A stretch of DNA of 64,000 nt from Candidatus Uhrbacteria bacterium (GCA_016205975.1 JACQSK010000007.1:1-64000), one strand, 5' to 3'; counted from the first letter of the stretch, positions 8,272 to 16,506 are shown. Translations and numbers: made by a program. Notes: generated by a model not told the origin, from the letters alone.

Positions 8272-9069
8272 TCAGGCCGCGGTGGCCTTCTTCTGGTACG
8301 CGTCGGTGCCAGGCCAGCCGAGCTCCTCGAGCGCCAGGACGCTCCGCGCCCAGGACGAGCGCACCCAGATGTGCTCGCTCATCGTGGGAACCTCTCGACC
8401 CACGTAGAGGTCGAGGCGGTCGAGCTCGAGGCCACGCAGCTCCTCGGGTCGGTCCTGCCTCTGGAGGTGGTTCACCGCGACGAGTCGCTCGTTGTTGGTC
8501 ACCAGGCAGAACATGATCTCACCCTCATGCAGGCACTGGTACTTGTCCCAGACCTGCTGAGGCGTGAGGTTCACCATTTTGGCGATGGTGGCGAGACGAC
8601 ACCAGCGGCGGCGCGTGCTGCGCCCGGTCGTCTCCTTGACCATGTAGGGCGTGCGACCCACGAGGCGTTCGAGAACGCCGTTCTTGATCTGGCGGGCGCC
8701 CTGGAAGAGGCTCGTGTCGGGCCACTCGTCGTAGCCATCCGTCATGCCGGAGATCGTCATGAGACCGAAGGGCTTGGTCGCCCAGCGGACGAAGATGGTC
8801 GGGTTGTGCTGGTCGCCCTGGACGGCCGTGAGGAGGTGGATCTCGTTGCCCGCCTCGCGGATGGCCTGCCGGCGCTCGAACGAGTACGGCTCGGGGTTGC
8901 CGTCCTCGTCGTAGGCGTGCGACTGACGGTGGGGCACGGGCCAGATGTAGGTGATCAGCGCCCAGGCTCCCTCGGGGACCTCCTCGCACGCGAGCGTGGT
9001 GTCCTCGTAGATCGGCTCACGCTCGTCTTCGTAGGTGCCGCTGTGCCGGCTGATCTTGATGCGGAGCAT
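8272..9069 (-). CDS. Orphan hypothetical protein (265 aa)
   Basis: Not recognised. Soluble, with no signal peptide or membrane helix. Residues ~150-185 may form a DNA-binding-like helical segment (RRRWCRLATIAKMVNLTPQQVWDKY), but this is weak. Start at ATG 9069 with SD AAGGAGG; a longer in-frame start lacks an SD. The gene is monocistronic, with a full promoter at 9124-9152 and its own terminator at 8234-8260. Codons end strongly in C or G compared with neighbours. It belongs to the stand-alone orphan class discussed in the findings. Confidence 0.65.
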   Translation of the reverse strand: MLRIKISRHSGTYEDEREPIYEDTTLACEEVPEGAWALITYIWPVPHRQSHAYDEDGNPEPYSFERRQAIREAGNEIHLLTAVQGDQHNPTIFVRWATKPFGLMTISGMTDGYDEWPDTSLFQGARQIKNGVLERLVGRTPYMVKETTGRSTRRRWCRLATIAKMVNLTPQQVWDKYQCLHEGEIMFCLVTNNERLVAVNHLQRQDRPEELRGLELDRLDLYVGREVPTMSEHIWVRSSWARSVLALEELGWPGTDAYQKKATAA

Positions 9070-9123
9070 CGTTCCTCCTTGTCCCGAGTGCCCATGTTGG
9101 GCTCTCATTCAATGGACTAAGCG

Positions 9124-9152
9124 AGGATAGTCGAAAATCCTCCAACTGTCAA
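9124..9152 (-). promoter_or_regulatory. Promoter of the orphan gene at 9069
   Basis: Minus-strand TTGACA (9152-9147), a 17-bp spacer and TATCCT (9129-9124). Confidence 0.8.
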
Positions 9153-9202
9153 CCTTGGGTATCAAAAATCAGCCAGTTTTGACTGGCTGACGTTTGACTC
9201 TG

Positions 9203-9297
9203 TGTGTCATCCCGAACAACGTGAGGGATCCCATGACGAATCATTCGAACGAAAAATGGGATCCTTCCTCCTCGATGACTCGTCGTCAGGATGACAC
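9203..9297. repeat. Long imperfect inverted repeat; part is dispersed (second copy at 59373-59430)
   Basis: TGTGTCATCC near 9203 pairs with GGATGACACA near 9297, and GGGATCCCA pairs with TGGGATCC inside, giving a ~95-bp imperfect hairpin between two minus-strand genes. The right half (9240-9297) recurs in inverted orientation at 59373-59430, where TCATCCTGACGACGAGTC and GGAGGAAGGATCCCATTT are shared. It may act as a 3' hairpin for the dut-like gene. Confidence 0.7.
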
Positions 9298-9324
9298 AGA
9301 GGATGACACTCGCAATGAGTTCAT

Positions 9325-10014
9325 TTATAAACTGAATTGATTCTTGATCTCATCAAGCTTACCCTCGACGAGCATCTGCCGTTCGTCGTCTTTGTCGAGC
9401 TTGAACCCCTGTGAGCCGGCCTGCTGTGAGCCTGTCGAACCCATCGAACCAGATTCCGTATACTTGGCCGCCGTCATGCCGTGAAGGTTGGCTTCTTCTG
9501 GCGTGAGCGGCCGATTCAGTTCTTGGAAGATCACCTGGCACACGCGCTCACCTGGATACAGACGGATCACTTGGTCGCCGGCTTCGTTTTTCATGGGGAA
9601 TATGAGATGACCCTTGTAGCCCGTATCGATGATGCCCGAGAGCGATAGGTCAATGCCGCGGCGGTTGGTCGAAGTACGCGGGAACAAGACGGCCATGAGG
9701 TGCAGCGCGTTCAACTCGATGCGTTCCAGGCTCGTGCCGATCACAAACTCGTTTGGGAGCAGTTCAAAGTATTGCCCGGGCTGAAGCTGGACTTCATCGA
9801 ATTGCTCGCGATGCGCGTCCACATCGTCAATGGCGACCTTGATAGCGCGTCGGCCTTTCTCATCAACCGTCCAGTTGCGCGGGATCAGGAACTTGTATCC
9901 AAGGCGCAGGTCAATGGCGTGCGGTTGGATTTGGAACTGGTCGAGCGCGGGGGTGAATCGGAGGGCGCTTGTGGTGATGGCGGAGAGGATTTCTGGGCGT
10001 GTGAGGATGGACAT
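9325..10014 (-). CDS. dUTPase / dCTP deaminase-family protein
   Basis: 229 aa. The Dcd/Dut trimeric fold is shown by QPHAIDLRLG, the FPRTSTNRRG motif (RSSxxRxG-like) and GIIDTGYKGHL. In dCTP deaminases the catalytic Glu follows the strand after this motif (V-L-E-F); here that place is Pro in IFPMKN. The GxIDxGYxG segment and a C-terminal GSMGSTG (like the GFGSTG motif V of dUTPases) are present. I infer dUTP pyrophosphatase activity rather than deamination, keeping uracil out of DNA. The C-terminal ~45 residues are a charged tail. The leader is pyrimidine-rich and contacts ATG without an SD. Confidence 0.7.
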   Translation of the reverse strand: MSILTRPEILSAITTSALRFTPALDQFQIQPHAIDLRLGYKFLIPRNWTVDEKGRRAIKVAIDDVDAHREQFDEVQLQPGQYFELLPNEFVIGTSLERIELNALHLMAVLFPRTSTNRRGIDLSLSGIIDTGYKGHLIFPMKNEAGDQVIRLYPGERVCQVIFQELNRPLTPEEANLHGMTAAKYTESGSMGSTGSQQAGSQGFKLDKDDERQMLVEGKLDEIKNQFSL

Positions 10015-10035
10015 AGGGAGGGGGACAGAGGGGGC

Positions 10036-10061
10036 AAAAGAAAAGAGCGCGGAGCGCTCTT
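10036..10061 (-). terminator. Terminator of the secE-nusG-rplK-rplA operon
   Basis: AAGAGCGC (10043-10050) pairs with GCGCTCTT (10054-10061), followed on the minus strand by TTTTCTTTT. Confidence 0.8.
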
Positions 10062-10065
10062 GACT

Positions 10066-10776
10066 TTAGGAGTTTGCATCCATTTTTATGCCGGGACCGA
10101 TCGTTGAGGAGAGGCTCGCATTTTTGATGTAGATGCCCTTGGAGGCCGAGGGTTTCATTTTTTTGATCTGATCCAGGAGCGCACGCAGGTTCACCTCGAG
10201 GTTCGCCTCGGAGAATGAACGGCGGCCGAAGACCTGGTGGATGTTGCCGGTGTTGTCGTTTTTGAAACTTTCCTTTCCGGCCTTTTGTTCCTGGATCATT
10301 TTCACGACGTTGGGACTCACGGTGTCGGTCTTGGGGTTTGGCATGAGGCCGCGGGGTCCGAGCAGGCGCGCGAGTTTGGCGAGCTTGGGCATCATGACCG
10401 GCGTGGCCACGGCTACGTCGAAGTTGATGACTTGGCTCTGCGCGATCTGTGAGATCAGCTCGTCTCCTCCCACGATGTCCGCGCCGGCCGCCTTGGCCTC
10501 AGCTTCCTTGTCACCCTCCACGAACGCGGCGACTTTTTTGATCTTGCCTGTGCCGTGTGGCAGGGCGATGGTGCCGCGCACTTGCTGGTCCGATTTGCCC
10601 GCGTCGATGCCCAGGCGCACATGCAGCTCGATGGCTTCATCGTACTTGGCGGTTGCAGTTTTCTTTGCAAGCGCGAGCGCTTCGGAGATCGTGTATATTT
10701 TGTTTTTGTCGACGAGCGCCTTGGCTTGAACGAATCGTTTGCCTGGCTTGGCCTCCTTGTGTTTTCCGGTTGACAT
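10066..10776 (-). CDS. rplA: Ribosomal protein uL1
   Basis: 236 aa, 50S stalk-base protein L1. Seen: DEAIELHVRLGID, GTIALPHGTGK, the LLGPRGLMPNPKTDTV signature and GKESFKNDNTGN, all diagnostic. Start at ATG 10776 (MSTGKHKEAK); an upstream in-frame ATG would add 23 residues foreign to the family. Last gene of secE-nusG-rplK-rplA. L1 usually represses its own operon by binding a leader that mimics its rRNA site; no such site was identified here. Confidence 0.95.
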   Translation of the reverse strand: MSTGKHKEAKPGKRFVQAKALVDKNKIYTISEALALAKKTATAKYDEAIELHVRLGIDAGKSDQQVRGTIALPHGTGKIKKVAAFVEGDKEAEAKAAGADIVGGDELISQIAQSQVINFDVAVATPVMMPKLAKLARLLGPRGLMPNPKTDTVSPNVVKMIQEQKAGKESFKNDNTGNIHQVFGRRSFSEANLEVNLRALLDQIKKMKPSASKGIYIKNASLSSTIGPGIKMDANS

Positions 10777-10865
10777 AGAGATGGTGGTTTTAGCGCCCTG
10801 AGCTTGTGGTTCGATGGAACTTACCACGGTGAGCATGTCGAACACGTCGAAGGGCTCCCACGGTT

Positions 10866-11288
10866 TTATTTAACGTCGACTCCCATTTGTCGGCATGTCC
10901 CAGCGATAATCTTCATCGCCGCATCGACGTCCTGGGTGTTTAAGTCTGGAAGTTTTTTGATGGCGATCTCGCGCAGTTGATCCTTCGTAATCGAACCGAC
11001 CTTGGTCGTGAGGGGATTGCCGGAGCCTTTTTCGATCTTCGCGGCTTTCTTAATCATGTCGGAAGCCGGCGCGGTCTTCGTGATGAAATCGAAGGTGCGA
11101 TCCTTATAGACGTTGATGATAACCGGAACGATTTCTCCGCGGCGGTCCTGCGTGGCCGCGTTAAACTTTGCGACGAAATCTCCAATCGGCAGTCCGTGCT
11201 GACCAAGGGCTGGACCGACGGGAGGAGCTGGCGTTGCGGCTCCTCCTGGAATCTGAAGCTTCACCTGAGTAACGAGTTCTTTTGCCAT
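10866..11288 (-). CDS. rplK: Ribosomal protein uL11
   Basis: 140 aa, full length. Seen: VKLQIPGGAATPAPPVGPAL with GQHG next (N-terminal domain, thiostrepton/GTPase-centre site), and the C-terminal rRNA-binding helix region ending IAGTCRQMGVDVK. Forms the stalk base with 23S rRNA. Between nusG and rplA; no SD before ATG. Confidence 0.96.
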   Translation of the reverse strand: MAKELVTQVKLQIPGGAATPAPPVGPALGQHGLPIGDFVAKFNAATQDRRGEIVPVIINVYKDRTFDFITKTAPASDMIKKAAKIEKGSGNPLTTKVGSITKDQLREIAIKKLPDLNTQDVDAAMKIIAGTCRQMGVDVK

Positions 11289-11352
11289 AGCGATTTTTTA
11301 CTGGATTCCCAATAAGGGCGACCAGGCTATGAATTAGTGGCGAGAATGTACC

Positions 11353-11898
11353 TTAGGCTTTCTTAATTTGCAAGAAGTCGAGCTCAACCGGGGTTTCACG
11401 GCCGAACAGGTTCACGAGCACCTTGACCTTTCCGCGTTCCTCGTCGATCTCCGAGACCTTGCCCTCCTGGTTCTTGAACGGGCCGTCGGTGATGATGATG
11501 GACGAACCTTTCTCGATATCAAACGTGTACTCAGGCTCGTTCACGCCCATGCGCTTCTGAAGCGCTTCCATTTCTTTTTCCGCGATCGGCGTAGGCGTCG
11601 TGCCCGTGCCGATGAAGCCGGTGACGTTGGGCGTGTTGCGCACCACGTACCATGAGTCGTCCGTCACGATCATCTCGACCAAGACGTAGCCGGGGAAGAT
11701 TTTTTCCTCGATCGTCTTGCGCTTGCCGTTTTTGATTTTGATTTTTTTCTCCTTGGGCACGAGGACATGAAAAATCTTTTCCTCCATGTCCATCGTCTCG
11801 ATGCGCTGGTTCAGGTTCTCCTCGACGTTTTCCTCGTAACCGGAGTAGGTGTGAATCGCGTACCAGCGGCGACCCAGGTTGGCTATTTGCTTTGGCAT
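11353..11898 (-). CDS. nusG: Transcription elongation/termination factor NusG
   Basis: 181 aa. The NGN domain begins RWYAIHTYSGYEENVEENL and includes GYVLVEM and RNTPNVTGFIG. The C-terminal KOW domain has ITDGPFKNQEGKV and VNLFGRETPVELDFLQI. It binds RNA polymerase, and its KOW domain couples to S10 or Rho. Start ATG 11898 lies 1 bp after the secE stop. Confidence 0.97.
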   Translation of the reverse strand: MPKQIANLGRRWYAIHTYSGYEENVEENLNQRIETMDMEEKIFHVLVPKEKKIKIKNGKRKTIEEKIFPGYVLVEMIVTDDSWYVVRNTPNVTGFIGTGTTPTPIAEKEMEALQKRMGVNEPEYTFDIEKGSSIIITDGPFKNQEGKVSEIDEERGKVKVLVNLFGRETPVELDFLQIKKA

Positions 11899-11899
11899 A

Positions 11900-12124
11900 T
11901 TAGCTGGTGATCACGATGAGCCAGGCCAGCCCCTTGTTGAGAAGCCAGTCGAGCCCGCCGAAGAACGCGGCGAGAATAACGCACAGGACGATGACCAGGA
12001 CCGAGTACTTGGTGGTCTCCTGGCGGCTGGGCCAGGCGACCTTGCGCAGCTCCTCGCGCGCCTCCTTCACGTAGCGCAGGAGCCAGACGAGAGGGTTGGC
12101 TCTCTTTTGGGCTTGGGTGTTCAT
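11900..12124 (-). CDS. secE: Preprotein translocase subunit SecE
   Basis: 74 aa, single-helix SecE as in most bacteria: an N-terminal amphipathic helix (YVKEAREELRKVAWPSRQET carries the conserved KVxWPsr motif) followed by one membrane helix (residues ~38-60). Partner of SecY/SecG in the inner membrane. First gene of the secE-nusG-rplK-rplA operon. Confidence 0.95.
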   Translation of the reverse strand: MNTQAQKRANPLVWLLRYVKEAREELRKVAWPSRQETTKYSVLVIVLCVILAAFFGGLDWLLNKGLAWLIVITS

Positions 12125-12224
12125 AAAATCGGTATCTTAAAAGGCCCGTCGCGGGCCATTGATCGGCATCATAGCTGAGAGCCTTGGGTTTGGCAAGAGG
12201 ACTGGGGACAGAAGGTTCTCTGGG

Positions 12225-12257
12225 AAAAGAAAAATCCCGCTGGGAGGTGAGCGGGAT
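12225..12257 (-). terminator. Terminator of the frameshifted IS110-like gene
   Basis: ATCCCGCT (12234-12241) pairs with AGCGGGAT (12250-12257), followed on the minus strand by TTTTTCTTTT. It follows the true TAG stop at 12265, which supports the frameshift-corrected gene end. Confidence 0.85.
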
Positions 12258-12264
12258 CGTTGGT

Positions 12265-13772
12265 CTAGGCCATGCGCCTGCGGGCGGCCTCGAGCTTCTG
12301 GCGGCGAGCGAGCTCGCTCCACTGGTCGGCGAGCCACTCGACGAACTTCGTCACCGTGCGCCACAGGGCCATCTTGTGGATGTGTCCGTCGGTGTAGCGC
12401 TTCTTGCCTTCCACCTCGATCACCTCGGGGTGGGCGACGTGGAGCTTCGCCTTGTACTCGAGCAGGAGGCGGCCCCAGTGTGTGCGGTCGCTCTGCCGGT
12501 TGAACTGGTCCGCGAGCAGATACAGCGCCTGCCTCGCGTCCGGGTGCCAGTTGGCGGGCTGGCCTGCACGGCGGCGGGGGAACTCCCATCCTCCATGACG
12601 GCTACGCCACAGAACATCTTGAGCTTGGCCTGGGTGGCCTTGCGCGCGCGGTGCCGGAGCTTGGAGCGCTCCTCATGGCACGCGACGGCACGCTCGAGCA
12701 GGGCGGCCTGCTCCGGTCGCCTGTTCTTCGCGCACCAGGAGGCGACGCGTTGCAGGGTCTGGAACTCGCTGTTCCCCAGCTGGACGAAGCGCTTGAGTTC
12801 CTGGAACCTCGCCTCGCGCTCCAGCCGGGTGGACTCCTCGTAGAGGCTGTCCATCCGCGCCTGGTTGGGTTCGACCATGAACCGCTCGATCCCGCCGATC
12901 GCGGAGATGAGCCTTCCCGCGAGCGCGGGGCCGATGCCCGAGACATCCTCCAAGATGTGCTGCCACACCTGGGTGTTCTTCACGGCGCGGTCGAGCTCCT
13001 TGAACCGCGCGGCCTCCTCTTCCTGGAGCGCCAGGTAGATGCGGTCGTTGGCCTTGAACTCGTTGAACGCGCGTTCGATGTCGAGCTCGGCGAAGTCCTG
13101 CTCGGCGCACAGCACCTGGCCCACGAGGGCTCGGTGCAGGCGCTGTTCGCAGGCGATACGACCCTTCATGGCGTCGATGCGCAGAGCCTGGCACTCGCGC
13201 ACCCAGATGATGCGCCGTGTGTTCACCGTCACCTCGTGGAAGAGGCTGGGCTTGTCGCGCGCGAGCTGCGCCAACAGCTTGGCGTCCTCGTCCTTCTCGC
13301 CGTGGCGTTCCCGCTTGAGCTCGAAGGGCGGAAGGCGCAGGACCTTGGCACTCACGCGCTCACCCTGCTTGGACAGGGCGAAGGCGAGCCGGTCTCCCGA
13401 GCCGCCGAGCGACATCCCGACGACGTCACCGCGCTGGAGGCCGTCGAAGGTGATGGGAACCTTGGTGGCGACCTGGGTCTTGCCGTCCTGCTCGCGCAGG
13501 TGCACCTGGTTGAGCTTCTCGACGTCCTCGGTCTTCTTCACCGTACGCCACTTCACGTGACGTGGGTTGAAGTCTGCGAGGCTGTCTTCGGGCGCGATGT
13601 CACGCCAGGCGATGGGGAAGCGACCGCGCACCCAGTCGAGCTCGGCGTTGTCGTCCTCCAGCTCGTAGGTGTCCTCACGCCCGCCGTCGATGACGGTCAT
13701 CTGGGTGGGACGCGCTTCTCCTTCCTTGGTCTTCTTGACCCGGTGTCGGACACCGATGAACCTCTTGTTCAC
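12265..13772 (-). pseudogene. IS110-like (Transposase_20-type) protein gene with a -1 frameshift near 12585
   Basis: The first frame runs 13772-12420. It includes a charged N-terminus and, around residues 280-305, a helix-hairpin-helix segment DVSGIGPALAGRLISAIG that resembles the C-terminal domain of IS110/IS116/IS902 transposases. After VMEDG this frame turns into low-complexity Ser/Thr/Arg sequence. Moving to the -1 frame at about 12585 gives sensible protein, WEFPRRRAGQPANWHPDAR, then EYKAKLHVAHPEVIEVEGKK and a helical end, up to a TAG at 12265 just before a terminator. No classic slippery heptamer is visible, so this is a mutation, a sequencing error or an unusual recoding site. The N-terminal DEDD nuclease of IS110 was not recognised. 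It has a TTGACA promoter (13855-13828) and an SD-like GGGAGAAG. Confidence 0.6.
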
Positions 13773-13827
13773 TTCTCCCTCTGGTGAATGTCACCCAACG
13801 GGGAAACCCTGTTTCGGGCAACGCGCC

Positions 13828-13855
13828 ACCCTAGCAGTTTGGTCGACTATGTCAA
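13828..13855 (-). promoter_or_regulatory. Promoter of the IS110-like gene
   Basis: Minus-strand TTGACA (13855-13850), a 16-bp spacer and TAGGGT (13833-13828), then an SD-like GGGAGAAG before ATG 13772. It lies between the hairpin array and the gene. Confidence 0.65.
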
Positions 13856-13893
13856 TGGGCAAAGTAAAACCCCCGTTACTCTCGCAAGCTTCG

Positions 13894-13950
13894 GGAGCAG
13901 GAGCCATGCAACTGCTCCGACGTCGTTGACATCGTCATGTGCGCACAGCG
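13894..13950 (-). other. Degenerate array unit and separate hairpin
   Basis: Next to the seven-unit array: GGAGCAG (13894-13900) pairs with CTGCTCC (13912-13918). A decayed copy of the inner hairpin sits around 13921-13933 in phase with the array, but the outer stem there no longer pairs. Confidence 0.5.
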
Positions 13951-13953
13951 GGA

Positions 13954-14319
13954 ATCGGGCAGCCACACGGTCGTCTCTCGACAGCGTATTGTTCGCCCGA
14001 TGGGGGAGAGTGACATTCGTCCATTCGTCTTTCGACAAGGCCGACAGAGTCACTCGGGGAGTCGTGCACGCTGGTCCTGGTCTCTCGACAGTATCAATAT
14101 CGCACGACGATGGCTCGACATTCATCTGATCGTCTTTCGACGGGTGGCGAGTCGTCGAGCTGAGAATCGGGCACTCCATAGTCCGTCTTTCGACAGCCGA
14201 CCATGCGCCCGATGGGGAGGGTGACACGCGAGCAATCATCTTTCGACAATCTCCCATTCGTCACTCGGGGAGCCGAGCAGACCCTCGGTCGTCTCTCAAC
14301 ACGACCTCCTGTGCTCGGC
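13954..14319 (-). repeat. Array of seven ~53-bp hairpin units, probable structured RNA
   Basis: Seven units with steps of 52-54 bp. Each has an outer 7-bp stem enclosing 34 nt. Stems: 13954-13960/13995-14001, 14008-14014/14049-14055, 14061-14067/14102-14108, 14113-14119/14154-14160, 14166-14172/14207-14213, 14219-14225/14260-14266, 14272-14278/14313-14319. All pair perfectly apart from one G.U in unit 6. Five distinct stem families occur (ATCGGGC twice, GAGTGAC/GGGTGAC, GTCGTGC, GCTCGAC, GCCGAGC). On the minus strand each loop centre reads GTC-GAAA-GAC or GTC-GAGA-GAC (GNRA-type), with wobble variants in units 6 and 7. Linkers of 4-6 nt are mostly GGGGA on the plus strand. Units 1-2 and 5-6 match at a 211-212-bp higher-order period. 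No convincing ORF crosses it. Confidence 0.85.
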
Positions 14320-14332
14320 GAATCTTTACTAC

Positions 14333-14361
14333 CCCAAATCAAAGACGGGGTCAAGCCCCGC
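14333..14361 (-). terminator. gyrB terminator
   Basis: On the minus strand GGCGGGG-CTTGA-CCCCGTC (14361-14343) is followed by TTTGATTT. A second G/C-rich hairpin lies nearer the stop at about 14375-14398. The hairpin array therefore lies beyond the gyrB terminator. Confidence 0.65.
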
Positions 14362-14411
14362 CTTGTGTGAACTACGCGGGGGCAAGCCCTCGCGGTTTAC
14401 GCTTCGCTTGC

Positions 14412-16436
14412 CTAAACATCCAAGTTCTTCACTGTCTTGGCATGTGTCTGGATGAACCGTTTACGTGGGGCGACGTCGGCGCCCATGAGGACATCGAACA
14501 CGTCGTCGGCGCGCTCAGCGTCTTCGATCGTGACCTGTTTCATCACGCGCGTTGTTGGATCCATCGTGGTGGTCCACAGCTGGTCTGGATTCATTTCTCC
14601 CAAACCTTTGTAGCGCTGGATGTTCACCTTGACGCCCGAGACCTCCATTTCCTCGGTCTCACTGGCGCCCTCCGTTGTCTCGGGCACTTCCTCCTTGAGT
14701 TCTTTTTTATTTTTGCCCGCGTCCTTCAGGAGTTCCTCCACGACGGTCAGTTTTTCCTCGTCCGAATACGCATAGCGGAAATTCTTTCCGACGTTCACGC
14801 GGAAGAGCGGTGGCTGGGCAATGTAGATATGGCCTTGGTGGATCAGCTCGGGGAAGTAGCGGAAGAACAGCGTGAGCAGAAGCGTGCGGATGTGCGCGCC
14901 GTCCACGTCCGCGTCCGTCATGATGACGATTTTGTGGTAACGCAACGTCGTCAGGTCGAAGCCCTCGCCGATGTTGGTCCCCAGCGCGATCACGAGCGAC
15001 TTAATCTCGTTATTGGAGAGCATCTTATCCAGACGCGCGCGCTCCACGTTTAAGATCTTGCCTTTCAGCGGGAGGATCGCCTGATGTTCCCGGTCGCGGC
15101 CTTGTTTGGCGCTGCCGCCAGCTGACTCGCCCTCGACGATGAAGATCTCCGAGTCGCCAGGATTTTTACTTGAGCAGTCGGCGAGCTTGCCAGGCAGAGT
15201 CAAGCCTTCCATGGCGCCTTTGCGCAGCACGGTGTCGCGAGCGGCTCGAGCGGCGCTTCGGGCTTGCGCGGCCAGCAAGCACTTGCCGATGATGGCCTCG
15301 GCGTCGGCCGGGTGTTCTTCCAAATAGATTTTGAACGCCTCGCCGAACACGGACTCCACGGCCGTGCGTGCCTCGGGGTTGCCGAGCTTGGCCTTGGTCT
15401 GTCCCTCAAACTGTGGTTCCTTGATCTTCACGCTGATGACGGCCGTGAGTCCCTCGCGCACGTCGTCGCCGGTCAGGTTCTGATCTTTTTCCTTCAAGAG
15501 TCCCTTGCCGCGCGCGTAGTTGTTGAGCTCGCGCGTCACGGCCGTGCGGAAACCGGAGAGATGCGTGCCGCCTTCGGGGTTGGTGATGTTGTTGGCAAAG
15601 CAGTGGACCGACTCGTAATACTCGCCCGTGTACTGGAGCCCCACCTCGACCTCGACGTCCGTGGCCTCGTCGAGCTTGTGCACGTAGAAAACGTTTTTGT
15701 GCTTGGCTTCCTTGCCGTGGTTGATGTGGCGCACATAGCTCGCCACGCCGCCTTCAAAATAAAAAGCGTACACGCTAGGGAGGGCTTCGTCGCGCGCGTC
15801 CTGGACGATCAGTTTGATTCCCTTGGTGAGGTAGGCCTGCTGGCGCAAGTGGTCGAGGATCGTCTTGAGGCTGAACTCGGTTGTCTCAAAAATGGTTTCG
15901 TCCGGATGAAACGTGATGATCGTGCCGGTGCCCGTGGCTTTCCCAACGGGTTTGACGCGGCCCTTGGGGATGCCGCGCGCATATTCTTGCATCCACAGTT
16001 TCCCCTCGCGCTTCACTTCGGCCTTGAGATACGTGGAGAGTGCGTTCACCACCGATACGCCCACGCCGTGCAAGCCACCGGAGACTTTGTAGCCGCCGTC
16101 GCCGAACTTTCCTCCGGCATGCAACTTGGTGAGCACGAGCTCGAGCGCCGAGACTTTGTGCTGGGGATGGATGTCCACCGGGATGCCGCGGCCGTGGTCT
16201 TCCACGCTCACGAGGTTGCCAGGCAACAGGCGCAGCGTGATTTCTTTCCCGTGTCCGGCCATAGCCTCGTCAAACGAGTTGTCCATGACCTCCCAGATGA
16301 GGTGATGGAGTCCCTGCGGGCCGGTGGTGCCGATGTACATGCCCGGCCGCCGGCGCACGGGGTCCAGTCCTTCCAGGACCGTGATCTGTTTGGCGCCGTA
16401 GGCACTCTCGGCCTTCTTTGTTTTTTTGGATGCCAT
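14412..16436 (-). CDS. gyrB: DNA gyrase subunit B
   Basis: 674 aa, typical GyrB length without the proteobacterial insertion. GHKL ATPase: MDNSFDEAMAGHGKEI, VEDHGRGIPVDIHP and GGLHGVGVSVVNALS. Toprim domain: IVEGESAGGSAKQGRDR with the catalytic Glu, and DADVDGAHIRTLLL with metal-binding Asps. C-terminal QRYKGLGEMNPDQLW. It supercoils DNA with GyrA, which is not in the window. Start ATG 16436 (MASKKTKK); upstream in-frame sequence is not protein-like. A TACACT -10 lies about 11 nt before ATG, and a 16-bp perfect palindrome sits at 16507-16522. Confidence 0.97.
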   Translation of the reverse strand: MASKKTKKAESAYGAKQITVLEGLDPVRRRPGMYIGTTGPQGLHHLIWEVMDNSFDEAMAGHGKEITLRLLPGNLVSVEDHGRGIPVDIHPQHKVSALELVLTKLHAGGKFGDGGYKVSGGLHGVGVSVVNALSTYLKAEVKREGKLWMQEYARGIPKGRVKPVGKATGTGTIITFHPDETIFETTEFSLKTILDHLRQQAYLTKGIKLIVQDARDEALPSVYAFYFEGGVASYVRHINHGKEAKHKNVFYVHKLDEATDVEVEVGLQYTGEYYESVHCFANNITNPEGGTHLSGFRTAVTRELNNYARGKGLLKEKDQNLTGDDVREGLTAVISVKIKEPQFEGQTKAKLGNPEARTAVESVFGEAFKIYLEEHPADAEAIIGKCLLAAQARSAARAARDTVLRKGAMEGLTLPGKLADCSSKNPGDSEIFIVEGESAGGSAKQGRDREHQAILPLKGKILNVERARLDKMLSNNEIKSLVIALGTNIGEGFDLTTLRYHKIVIMTDADVDGAHIRTLLLTLFFRYFPELIHQGHIYIAQPPLFRVNVGKNFRYAYSDEEKLTVVEELLKDAGKNKKELKEEVPETTEGASETEEMEVSGVKVNIQRYKGLGEMNPDQLWTTTMDPTTRVMKQVTIEDAERADDVFDVLMGADVAPRKRFIQTHAKTVKNLDV

Positions 16437-16506
16437 ATCGAAGACCAGTGTACCTGAGAGGCAGGATTTCTGGAAGACTCGCCAAGGGACAGGGAGGGTG
16501 ACAAAA

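Noticed and set aside
12137..12589. Separate 150-aa gene downstream of the IS110-like gene
   Set aside because: It is in a frame that mistranslates the true C-terminus; the correct frame ends at 12265 with a sensible sequence.
13847..14257. Long open frames across the hairpin array on both strands
   Set aside because: Open frames arise from the 53-bp GC-rich repeats; the translations are Ser/Arg/Pro-rich and resemble no protein, and no start signal supports them.
13921..14330. CRISPR array
   Set aside because: Period is regular but repeats are not identical; only ~10 bp at the centre is constant, stems vary with compensation, and no cas genes are present.
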